The position numbers and the translations under genes were made by a program. Of a stretch of 40,300 bases of DNA, positions 25,701 to 31,719 are shown piece after piece. Numbering within the stretch: the first letter of the stretch is position 1; each line of letters starts with the position of its first letter. The notes below the pieces were generated by a model. The model was given only the letters and a program-made list of their open reading frames with translations. It ran no database searches and was not told where the DNA came from. Source of the stretch: Rhizobium sp. Q54 (GTDB lineage Bacteria; Pseudomonadota; Alphaproteobacteria; Reyranellales; Reyranellaceae); the NCBI GenBank assembly GCA_945903635.1, contig CAMDOT010000026.1:1-40300 (forward strand), read 5' to 3'.

Positions 25701-26245
25701 GGATTGACGACCGGGATCATCGCCGCGGCAAAGACCTGCTCGCTCTGGTGCGGCAGGGTCGAGGACTGGCAGCCGTGATCGTCGCCGGCGAGCGCAATCA
25801 CACCGCCGTGCGGCGAAGTGCCGGCGGCGTTGCCGTGCTTGAGCACGTCCATCGAACGATCGACGCCTGGGCCCTTGCCGTACCAGATCGAGAACACGCC
25901 ATCGACCGTGGCGCCGGGGAAGAGGTTGACCTGCTGGCTGCCCCACACCGACGTTGCCGCGAGATCCTCATTGAGGCCCGGCTGGAAGTGGATGTTGTTT
26001 TCCTTGAGGTAGCGCTTGGCGGTCCAAAGCGCGTTGTCGTACATGCCGAGCGGCGAGCCGCGATAGCCCGAGATGAAACCGCCGGTATTCAGGCCCGCCG
26101 CCAGATCGCGCTGGCGCTGCATCATCGGCAGTCGGACCAGGGCCTGGATGCCGGTGAGATAGACGCGGCCCTTATCCAGCCGGTAGCGATCCTCGAGGGC
26201 GTAATCGCCGAAAACGAGCGGAACGGGTGTGACGGCGGTACTCAT
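22733..26245 (-). CDS. Indolepyruvate:ferredoxin oxidoreductase, fused subunits
   Basis: A 1170-residue 2-oxoacid:ferredoxin oxidoreductase of the alphaproteobacterial fused IorA/IorB type. It oxidatively decarboxylates aryl-pyruvates (indolepyruvate, phenylpyruvate) to aryl-acetyl-CoA, reducing ferredoxin, as in aromatic amino acid breakdown. Domains in order: TPP-linked pyrimidine domain (residues about 1-420, with DYALEDRYRLDKGRVYLTGI and GDDHGCQSSTLPHQSE); TPP-binding domain (about 435-620; CSGCPHNTSTKVPEG, GGEGVAWIGQAPF, LFNDAVAMTGGQP); a ferredoxin-like cysteine segment (about 640-680; CEGCGDCSEKSNC, CNKDFSCVNGFCP); and the gamma/IorB domain (from about 735; GIGGTGVITVGALIGMAAHL). GGAGGG 9 bases before ATG 26245 fixes the start. 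Length is normal for the family. It follows the TPR gene on the minus strand. Confidence 0.93.
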   Translation of the reverse strand: MSTAVTPVPLVFGDYALEDRYRLDKGRVYLTGIQALVRLPMMQRQRDLAAGLNTGGFISGYRGSPLGMYDNALWTAKRYLKENNIHFQPGLNEDLAATSVWGSQQVNLFPGATVDGVFSIWYGKGPGVDRSMDVLKHGNAAGTSPHGGVIALAGDDHGCQSSTLPHQSEQVFAAAMIPVVNPANVQEYLDFGILGFALSRYSGCWVGFKAISETVESGASVWVDPERIKIVMPTDFQLPPGGLGIRNPDPPLEAERRLHGPKMDAVKAFVRANGFDKTVIDPPRARIGIMTTGKAYLDTRQALEDLGISDERARALGIRLYKVGVTWPLEPEGAKRFAHGLEEVIVVEEKRSNLEDQLVRLLYNLPASERPLVIGKTDESGRIIFPSEGELSPTGVAMVIAGRLMKHGGESPELNQRLARLEAKEKLLNAPPQKVARTPFFCSGCPHNTSTKVPEGSRAMAGIGCHGMAIWMPERRTALISHMGGEGVAWIGQAPFTSDKHIFQNLGDGTYYHSGLMAIRQSAAAGVNITYKILFNDAVAMTGGQPHDGPLNVPEITKQVAAEGARRVVVVTDEPDKYGMNPGFAEGVTVRHRDDLDAVQRELREIPGLTVLVYDQTCAAEKRRRRKRGTFPDPAKRVFINDAVCEGCGDCSEKSNCVSVKPLETELGRKRQIDQSNCNKDFSCVNGFCPSFVSVHGGAVRKAKRPQLKVVQDDPFASLPLPALRPLSEAYGILVTGIGGTGVITVGALIGMAAHLEGKGCTVLDFTGLAQKNGAVMSHIRLAPKPEDLHAVRIAAGGANLILGCDMVVAAAPAALSRIEQGVTKAVINGYMQPVAAFVLNGDMDLGAESMMKSIRDAAGEEASTFIDGTGLATAILGDSIATNLFMLGYAWQKGLLPLSLEALMRAIELNGVAVESSKRTFDWGRLAAHNLAAVQAAAKPTLRIEKPVARTLTDIVAKRVELLTAYQDKAYAERYRAFVDKVAAAEKDKARGRSGLAETVAKSLYKLMAYKDEYEVGRLYSDGDFHKKLGAQFEGDYKLTFHLAPPLFADRDLTTGELKKREYGGWVMPLFRLLASMKHLRGGKLDVFGYTAERRMERRLIGEYQATIETLLATLDQNNHGLAQQIAALPETMRGFGHIKEKNVKTAKEREASLLVAYRQPVVQATAAE

Positions 26246-26265
26246 CGCGGAAGGCCCTCCGGTGC

Positions 26266-26295
26266 GGCGGCGTAAACGGGCATTTATCCGCCGCC
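26266..26295 (-). other. Imperfect leader hairpin before oxidoreductase gene
   Basis: GGCGGCGTAAA (26266-26276) and TTTATCCGCCGCC (26283-26295) can pair with one or two bulged bases in the untranslated region just upstream of the oxidoreductase ribosome site. It may be a terminator of the upstream TPR gene or an attenuator-like leader. No ligand-binding RNA class is recognised. Confidence 0.3.
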
Positions 26296-26375
26296 AGCAT
26301 AGCGGGCCGGGCCGCCGGCGGGAAAGGCCATGAGGACCTCCCGCCGATCCAAATTTCGCTACCGGTCGCGAGACG

Positions 26376-26861
26376 TCAGTTGGTCGGCTTCCTGCCGGCC
26401 TTGTAGTTGGCGATCGCCGTCTTGAGCAGACGGTATTCGGCGCAGCCGAAAACACAGAGCGAGTCGAGGCGCGCCAGATGCTGGTCGGCCTGCGCCGGCT
26501 GGTCGAGCATCAGATAGGCTTCGCCGATGTATTCGTGCGCCCCGAGATGCCGGGCGTCGATGGCGAGCGCCTGCTGGTAGTACTGCAGCGAGCCGTTGGG
26601 ATTGCCGGACTTGCGCGTGGCGAAGCCCATCAGATTGTAGGCATCGGCATTCTTCGGGTCCCTGGCCACGACTTGCTGCAGGAGCGGCAGCGCATTGGCG
26701 TAGTCCCGGGCTTCGATCATCGCCTTGGCGCGCGTGTAGTTGGGATCGGCGGGCTTGGCAGTGGTCTGGTCTGCACCGCCGCCGCCGCCGCCCGCGGCGA
26801 AGGCACTGGCCGTGAGGCCGAAGCTGAGAGCGGCGATGACGGCGATCAAGGTCGAACGCAT
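26376..26861 (-). CDS. Exported TPR-repeat protein
   Basis: A 161-residue secreted tetratricopeptide protein. The signal peptide (MRSTLIAVIAALSFGLTASA, cleavage after FAA) is followed by a Gly-rich linker. There are three TPR-like helical pairs: NYTRAKAMIEARDYANALP with LLQQVVARDPKNADAYNLM, GFATRKSGNPNGSLQYYQQA with LAIDARHLGAHEYIGEAYL, and QPAQADQHLARLDSLC. Two cysteines in the final part (CVFGC) could form a disulphide. Such small periplasmic TPR proteins act as scaffolds; the partner is unknown. It lies 57 bases after the cyclase gene on the same strand. Confidence 0.88.
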   Translation of the reverse strand: MRSTLIAVIAALSFGLTASAFAAGGGGGGADQTTAKPADPNYTRAKAMIEARDYANALPLLQQVVARDPKNADAYNLMGFATRKSGNPNGSLQYYQQALAIDARHLGAHEYIGEAYLMLDQPAQADQHLARLDSLCVFGCAEYRLLKTAIANYKAGRKPTN

Positions 26862-26918
26862 GGTCTACCTCCTATTGCGCGGATTGTTGCCGTACTACCG
26901 CCTGTGGCAACGAAAATC

Positions 26919-28586
26919 TCATGACATTGCCGTGAGATCGGAGGCGCTCTTGAGCGCGCGGACCATCAACCGACCCTGGCGGCCTCTTATTTCGACCTCG
27001 TGACGCGGTGCGTCCGAGAGCGCCATGCCGGCGCAGTCGAGCAATTCCTGCGACACGACGAGCTCGGCCCCGAATTCCTTGGTCAGCGCCTCGAGACGGC
27101 TGGCGGTGTTGACGGTATCGCCGATCGCCGTGATCTGGGCGGCGCGCTCGTAGCCCATTTCGCCGACGATCGCCGGTCCGGCATGCAGGCCGATGCCGAT
27201 GCGCAGGGGCTGGTCGAGATCGCCCGACAGCGCCTCGTTCAGATCGTCGAGGGCCACGGCCATGCGCCGCGCAGCGTCGAGGGCCTGGCGGCATGCCACC
27301 TGGGGTTCGCCGGTGAGGCCGAAGATTGCCATCACGCCGTCGCCGATGAATTTGTCGACCCGCCCGCCGGCCGCCTCGATCGCCTGTCCGGTCGCCCGGA
27401 AATACCGGTTGAGCAGGAACACGACATCGTAAGGCAGCTTTCCTTCGGAAATCGACGTGAAGCCACGGATATCGGCAAACAGGATGGCGACATAGTGTTC
27501 GCCGCCATGCGCTTGCGGTTGTCGCCGATAAGCCTCGACGGGACCGGCGGAGGCCGGGAGCAACGGCGTGATCCGATAGTGCCCCGGCGGCGGTCGCAGC
27601 TGGCAGGCGAGGCGCACATTCTCCGGGGCACCGACGCGCGACAGCACCTTCTGCTCGTCCGCCGACGCTGGCGGCAGCTTGGCGCGATCCTCCCCGCTCA
27701 CCCGGACCCTGCAGGTCGAGCAGCGGCCGCGTCCACCGCAGACCGAGGCGTGCGGGATGCCGGCGAGCCGGCTCATCTCGAGAACGGTGAGGCCGGCCGC
27801 ATGGCTGGTCGTCTTGCGCTCGCCGTAGCTCAGATAGACCACACCGGCACGGCGCTCCCACAGGCTTCGCACGCGCCGGCCGGCGAAGGCGGCAATCCAC
27901 AGAATGGCCGCGCCCGCCACCAGCGCGTCCGAGATGGCGTAGAGTTCGGCGATCTCGTCGGGCTTGGGCACGTTGGCGCGGGCGAATACTTCCTGCAGGA
28001 AGCCCGGCTGTTGCGCCAGTTCGGCGAAGTCGCGCAAGGCGATGGCGGCGCCCGCAATGCTGGCCGCCGGAATCAGGAGGGCGACGGCATAGAGGGCGGG
28101 CAGCCACGTTCCGTACCAGGGCCGCAGGCGCCAGGCGAAGTGCAATCCGATGCAGGCATGGATCCAGACGACGAGGGGCAGCGAGAACTGGCGGACGATC
28201 CCAGGCCAGCCGCCCGAAACCAACGAGCCCAGCACCCACCCATAGCCGGGGTGCACGTCGAACAACTCGTGTGCGACTCGGGTGCCCACGACGTGGAATG
28301 TCGCCAGCGGCACGATCGACAGGCCGAGCGCGAATTGCGTCCACTCCCACGGCGAGAGTCGGAGCGAGCGGCGCCGGAACATCGACCAGATCGCCAGGAA
28401 GAAGTGCGCGAACAACGCGCCGTAGAGGACGAGCTGGCCCAGCGGATTCTGCCATATGAAGACGAACCAGACCCGGCCGAGTTCGAGCACGCGCAGCGAG
28501 ATCAGGCCGAGCGAATGATTGAGCAGATGCGTGACGACATAGAAGAAGAGGATGTAGCTCGACCAGAGACGGATGCGTCCGGCCAT
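26919..28586 (-). CDS. Membrane-bound [2Fe-2S]/class III adenylate cyclase fusion
   Basis: A 555-residue three-part signalling protein. Residues 1-240 hold five or six membrane helices with paired histidines (His20/His24 in VVTHLLNHSLG, His61 in FAHFFLAIW, His98/His106, His143/His149 in WIHACIGLHF), resembling the haem-carrying anchor of succinate dehydrogenase/fumarate reductase. Residues about 248-340 are a ferredoxin domain with Cys283, Cys289, Cys292 and Cys328, a CX5CX2CX35C pattern fit for a [2Fe-2S] cluster. Residues 365-545 are a class III nucleotide cyclase: metal Asp372 in LFADIRGFTS and Asp416 in DKFIGDGVMAIFG, and the AIGDTVNTASRLE transition-state segment. It should make cAMP in response to redox state or oxygen; the sensing role is inference. 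It lies 4 bases after the ArsC-like gene. Confidence 0.92.
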   Translation of the reverse strand: MAGRIRLWSSYILFFYVVTHLLNHSLGLISLRVLELGRVWFVFIWQNPLGQLVLYGALFAHFFLAIWSMFRRRSLRLSPWEWTQFALGLSIVPLATFHVVGTRVAHELFDVHPGYGWVLGSLVSGGWPGIVRQFSLPLVVWIHACIGLHFAWRLRPWYGTWLPALYAVALLIPAASIAGAAIALRDFAELAQQPGFLQEVFARANVPKPDEIAELYAISDALVAGAAILWIAAFAGRRVRSLWERRAGVVYLSYGERKTTSHAAGLTVLEMSRLAGIPHASVCGGRGRCSTCRVRVSGEDRAKLPPASADEQKVLSRVGAPENVRLACQLRPPPGHYRITPLLPASAGPVEAYRRQPQAHGGEHYVAILFADIRGFTSISEGKLPYDVVFLLNRYFRATGQAIEAAGGRVDKFIGDGVMAIFGLTGEPQVACRQALDAARRMAVALDDLNEALSGDLDQPLRIGIGLHAGPAIVGEMGYERAAQITAIGDTVNTASRLEALTKEFGAELVVSQELLDCAGMALSDAPRHEVEIRGRQGRLMVRALKSASDLTAMS

Positions 28587-28590
28587 GGCG

Positions 28591-28941
28591 CTATCTCAGC
28601 AGCGGCAACACAGCCTCTGGCGGCCGGCCGATCGCCGCGCGCGAGCCTGCGACCACGACAGGCCGCTGCAGCAGGATCGGATGGGCGGCGATGGCGGCGG
28701 CGATCTCGGCCTTGCCGAGATCGACTTTCTTCTTTCGAAGCATCTTGAACTCGTCCTCGCCGTCACGGATCAGATCTTGCGGATTGCCCCCCAGGAGGTC
28801 GATCAGCTTCGTGACCTCGGCCTTGGTCGGCGGCTCCTTGAGATATTCGCGGATCGTGGGCTCGATGCCCTTCTTCTGCAGCAGGGCGAGGGTCTCGCGC
28901 GACTTGCCGCAGCGTGGATTATGCCAGATCGTGATCGTCAT
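28591..28941 (-). CDS. ArsC/Spx-family arsenate reductase-like protein
   Basis: A 116-residue thioredoxin-fold protein of the glutaredoxin-coupled ArsC family, reducing arsenate to arsenite, or acting as a YfgD-like stress protein. The catalytic cysteine is Cys11 in HNPRCGKSRETL. The family pattern continues with IREYLKEPPTKAEV, ANPILLQRP-like AAHPILLQRPVVV (active-site Arg), and RAAIGRPPEAV at the end. Length is right for the short YfgD/ArsC type. No arsenite efflux pump or ArsR gene is close, so a general redox role is equally likely. It starts a tight pair with the cyclase gene (4-base gap). Confidence 0.9.
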   Translation of the reverse strand: MTITIWHNPRCGKSRETLALLQKKGIEPTIREYLKEPPTKAEVTKLIDLLGGNPQDLIRDGEDEFKMLRKKKVDLGKAEIAAAIAAHPILLQRPVVVAGSRAAIGRPPEAVLPLLR

Positions 28942-28974
28942 GCCGAAACTCCCGGACAGACCATGGCGCTGCGA

Positions 28975-29529
28975 TCAGGTTTCGTCCAGCGCGTCCGGAC
29001 TGGCCGCGTCGACGACCTTCCGGGCGACGTCATAGGCGAAGCCGGCGCGGGCCATGGTCGCCAGGTCACGCAGGCGATGGTCCTTGCGGTCCTCGGCCAG
29101 GCGATAGGGGCCGAGGCGCCTTCGTCTCGCCAGGGCCGCGGCCGCGCGTTGCTCGCGCTGAGCCGGCGTGACGTCGAGCTCGACGTCCAGTCCCTCGATC
29201 GCCTCGTCCAGCGTGCCGCCGTCGACGCCGGCCATTTTCAGCTTCTGGCGTGTCACTCGGTTCGAGGTGCCGCGCCGGTGCAGGGAGCGCGCCTTGGTCT
29301 GGGCGAAGGCCTTGTCGTCGATCACGCCGGCATCGACGAACTTCGCGACGATGGTGTCGATCGCCTGCTTCACGTTCTCCATCACCGGCGCTTCGAGCAT
29401 CCGCGCCCTGGCGACGCGCCGGTTGAGGACACGACGCAGACCTTCGGCCGTGCTGGGATAGCGCTCGAGGTAGAACGTCGCGGCGTTCTGGAGATATTTC
29501 GCGGTGATTGGACGCGCGACGCGCTTCAC
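28975..29529 (-). CDS. recX: RecX-family regulatory protein
   Basis: A 184-residue helical protein of the RecX family, which caps RecA filaments and limits recombinase activity. Three-helix repeats are visible: YLQNAATFYLERYPSTAEGL RRVL-type first unit, QAIDTIVAKFVDAGVIDDKA FAQTKARSL, and RVTRQKLKMAGVDGGTLDEA. The C-terminal GFAYDVARKVVDA ending is the usual third-repeat finish. It is rather basic and alphaproteobacterial in length. It follows the HAD gene by 3 bases, so the two are co-translated. No recA gene is in the window. Confidence 0.85.
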   Translation of the reverse strand: MKRVARPITAKYLQNAATFYLERYPSTAEGLRRVLNRRVARARMLEAPVMENVKQAIDTIVAKFVDAGVIDDKAFAQTKARSLHRRGTSNRVTRQKLKMAGVDGGTLDEAIEGLDVELDVTPAQREQRAAAALARRRRLGPYRLAEDRKDHRLRDLATMARAGFAYDVARKVVDAASPDALDET

Positions 29530-29532
29530 TGC

Positions 29533-30198
29533 TCAGCCTCGCAACGGAATGCCGACCATCGCCTCGAGTTCGGTGATCGCCTCGTCGGGATCGCCGACCT
29601 TGATGGTGCGCATGCCCATAGCGCGTGCCGGCTTCAGGTTGATGCCGAGGTCGTCGAGATAGATGCAGTCGTGCGGCGGCACATCGAGCAGCTCGCAGGC
29701 ATGGTGGTAGATCCTGGGATCGGGCTTGCGCAGGCCAAGCGCGCTCGATTCCACGACATGCTCGAACAGAGTCATGATTTCGGCGACGGCCCGCGCTTTC
29801 TCCGGGCCGCGCGCCATGCCCGGGCCTTCGCCCGATTTCATGTTGTTGGTGATGCAGGCCACCCGGAAGGCCGCCTTGCAGCGGCGGAGTGCTTCGACCA
29901 TCTGCGGCCGAATGTCGCCACTTATCGACTGCAGGACGCGCCAGCCGTCGAGCTGGTGGCCTTGTTCCCGTGCCTCGGCCTCGAACAGTTCGACGAAGCC
30001 CGCGAGGGAAACCTCGCTGCGTTCCATTTTCGCCCAGGCATTTGTATCGGGATTGCGCGCATTCAGGCTGCGGATGAAATCTTCGGGAAGACCGGCCTCG
30101 GCTTCGTAGCGGCGAAAGGCTTCGAAGGGGCTGCTCAGGATGACCCCGCCGAAGTCCCACAGGACGGCACGGGGGGGATTTGCATGGCTCGTATTCAT
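29533..30198 (-). CDS. HAD-superfamily hydrolase (subfamily IA)
   Basis: A 221-residue phosphatase-like HAD protein resembling the small haloacid/epoxide-hydrolase-N group. Motif I is LWDFGGVIL with nucleophile Asp15. Motif II Thr is in VACITNNMKSGEG. Motif III Lys is in LRKPDPRIYHHA. Motif IV is CIYLDDLGINLKPARAMGM. The second Asp of the usual DxD is Gly (DFG), a known variation of this branch. The substrate is unknown. It heads a minus-strand transcript with recX and is divergent from the TetR gene; the intergenic inverted repeat at 30236-30267 may control both. Confidence 0.9.
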   Translation of the reverse strand: MNTSHANPPRAVLWDFGGVILSSPFEAFRRYEAEAGLPEDFIRSLNARNPDTNAWAKMERSEVSLAGFVELFEAEAREQGHQLDGWRVLQSISGDIRPQMVEALRRCKAAFRVACITNNMKSGEGPGMARGPEKARAVAEIMTLFEHVVESSALGLRKPDPRIYHHACELLDVPPHDCIYLDDLGINLKPARAMGMRTIKVGDPDEAITELEAMVGIPLRG

Positions 30199-30235
30199 AG
30201 TGGTGCGACCGTCTTTACCTTGTTCCTGCCTTACT

Positions 30236-30267
30236 CGACGCCTATCTCAAGCCCTCAATAGGCGTCG
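30236..30267. promoter_or_regulatory. Perfect 10-bp inverted repeat, TetR operator candidate
   Basis: CGACGCCTAT (30236-30245) and ATAGGCGTCG (30258-30267) are exact inverse complements separated by 12 bases. They lie between the divergent HAD and TetR genes. Half-site spacing of 22 bases, two helical turns, suits a dimeric or tetrameric repressor. The spacing is longer than for most TetR sites, so a hairpin in the leader is an alternative. Confidence 0.45.
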
Positions 30268-30317
30268 GTATGGAAGTTGGCCACCGATTGCCTCCACTCC
30301 AGTTTGGGAATTCGGGA

Positions 30318-31001
30318 ATGAGCGAAGCAGCCATTGTGCGGCAGGGCGATGCCGTGGGACGCATGAGCGACAGTCCTGCAGTCGAAGTCGTACGTCGTGA
30401 CGGTCGTAATCGGCGTGCGGTCGAGACGCGCCGCAAGGTTATCGCGGCCGCCAAGGCGATGATTGCGGAGACCAGCGCGGCTCCGACGGTCGTGGCTGTC
30501 GCAAAACGGGCAGATGTATCGGTCCGCTCGGTATTTCAGCATTTTGGCGACGTTGAGTCACTTTTCGTAACTGTTTTGGACAGTGCGCTTGAAGAGCTGG
30601 CGGCCCCCCAGATGTTGCCGGCCAACCAGCCGCTGGCCGTTCGCATCGACATGATCGTCCAGAACATGGCCGACGTCTTCGACAAGGTCGTTCCCCTGCG
30701 GGTCGCTGCCGGTCAGTTCGTCGGTCATCCTGGCCTGCTGGCCCGCGCCGCGACTTCGCGCCAGCGGCTGCGCGACGCCGCCATGGCCATGTTTGCCCCG
30801 GAATTCGCAATTCTGAGCGAACAGGCGAGCGAGGAACTGGCCGATGCGATCGGTGCTGCCTTGTCGCCGGAGGCCTGGATCGTGCTCCGCCGGCGCGACG
30901 GGCTGGGTGTCGACCGTGCCAAGGCGGTTTGGCGGCGGACCCTCACCGCGCTGATGCTTCACGGCGTCGGGATGGCGGCGGCGGAAGCTGCGGCGGAATA
31001 A
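30318..31001 (+). CDS. TetR-family transcriptional regulator
   Basis: A 227-residue regulator (from ATG 30318). The N-terminal helix-turn-helix is clear: NRRAVETRRKVIAAAKAM, TVVAVAKRADVSVRSVFQHF, GDVESLFVTVL. The C-terminal helical domain is the ligand/dimer part and ends in a hydrophobic segment LTALMLHGVGMAAAEAAAE. The ATG at 30318 has GGGAATTCGGGA before it; ATG at 30270 would lie beside the inverted repeat and is less likely. The ligand is unknown. It is divergent from the HAD/recX transcript, and the SxtJ/carbamoyltransferase cassette follows 97 bases downstream on the same strand. Confidence 0.9.
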   Translation: MSEAAIVRQGDAVGRMSDSPAVEVVRRDGRNRRAVETRRKVIAAAKAMIAETSAAPTVVAVAKRADVSVRSVFQHFGDVESLFVTVLDSALEELAAPQMLPANQPLAVRIDMIVQNMADVFDKVVPLRVAAGQFVGHPGLLARAATSRQRLRDAAMAMFAPEFAILSEQASEELADAIGAALSPEAWIVLRRRDGLGVDRAKAVWRRTLTALMLHGVGMAAAEAAAE

Positions 31002-31035
31002 ATCCGGAAGGCCCCCAGATTGGCCGGGTCGGTGA

Positions 31036-31064
31036 TTGACTTGGCGATTGGGATCAGTGACTTA
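31036..31064 (+). promoter_or_regulatory. Possible promoter of the SxtJ cassette
   Basis: TTGACT (31036-31041) is followed after 17 bases by GACTTA (31059-31064), a weak -10. It lies 35 bases before the SxtJ start. AGGGGCCCCT, a 10-base palindrome, comes directly after (31064-31073). Supported only by the -35-like word and position. Confidence 0.3.
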
Positions 31065-31098
31065 GGGGCCCCTGTCCGGACATTCCAACGCGTTGCAA

Positions 31099-31530
31099 AT
31101 GGCGACCAGCCAGCTCCATGAGGACTTTTCGCGGGAGGAGCACGTCAAGGCGGGCTCCGATCGCGGTTTCGGGTTCGTTTTCGCCGGTTTCTTCGGCATC
31201 TTGAGCGCCCTCTCGCTATGGCGGAGCGGTGCCGCTTGGCATTGGATGCTGCCGCTCGCGGCCGCTTTCCTGCTGGCGGCCTTGGTCTATCCCCGCCTGC
31301 TCGGTCCGCTCAACCGGCTATGGCTGAAGTTCGGGCTGCTGCTCTACAAGGTCATGAACCCGCTCATCCTCGGCCTGCTGTTTTTCATCACCATCATGCC
31401 GATCGGCCTCGTCATGCGGGCCTTCGGCAAGGATTTCCTGCGGCTGCGCCTCGATCGTACGGCCAAGAGCTACTGGATCGACCGCACCCCGCCGGGGCCG
31501 CCGCCGCAGTCGATGCGCAACCAATTCTGA
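31099..31530 (+). CDS. SxtJ-family membrane protein
   Basis: A 143-residue inner-membrane protein of the SxtJ family, named after a saxitoxin-cluster gene but widespread beside carbamoyltransferases; function unknown. Three hydrophobic helices are seen: GFGFVFAGFFGILSALSLW, HWMLPLAAAFLLAALVYP and ILGLLFFITIMPIGLVMRAF. The cytosolic C-terminus has RLDRTAKSYWIDRTPPGPPP, a familiar family ending. ATG 31099 is used; a TTG two codons upstream is possible. It is followed by the DUF5989 gene (18-base gap) and the carbamoyltransferase gene, the usual order. Confidence 0.9.
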   Translation: MATSQLHEDFSREEHVKAGSDRGFGFVFAGFFGILSALSLWRSGAAWHWMLPLAAAFLLAALVYPRLLGPLNRLWLKFGLLLYKVMNPLILGLLFFITIMPIGLVMRAFGKDFLRLRLDRTAKSYWIDRTPPGPPPQSMRNQF

Positions 31531-31548
31531 TCGCGAAAGGACCGAGCC

Positions 31549-31701
31549 ATGGGCTCCATCATCGTCGAACTCTGGGCCTTCATGCGTGAGCGCAAGAAGT
31601 TCTGGCTGTTGCCGATCCTGATCATGATGGTGATCTTTGGCGGTCTGATCGTGCTGACCAAGGGCTCGGCGATCGCGCCCTTCATCTACACCCTGTTCTA
31701 G
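31549..31701 (+). CDS. DUF5989 small membrane protein
   Basis: A 50-residue protein (start MGSIIVELWAFMRERKKFW) with one or two hydrophobic stretches, LLPILIMMVIFGGLIVLT and SAIAPFIYTLF. The size, the N-terminal amphipathic helix and its place between SxtJ and carbamoyltransferase identify it as DUF5989. AAAGGA lies 7 bases before the ATG. It is presumably a membrane partner of SxtJ or of the carbamoyltransferase; no biochemical function is known to me. Confidence 0.85.
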   Translation: MGSIIVELWAFMRERKKFWLLPILIMMVIFGGLIVLTKGSAIAPFIYTLF

Positions 31702-31719
31702 GCGGATCGGACGCGTCGC

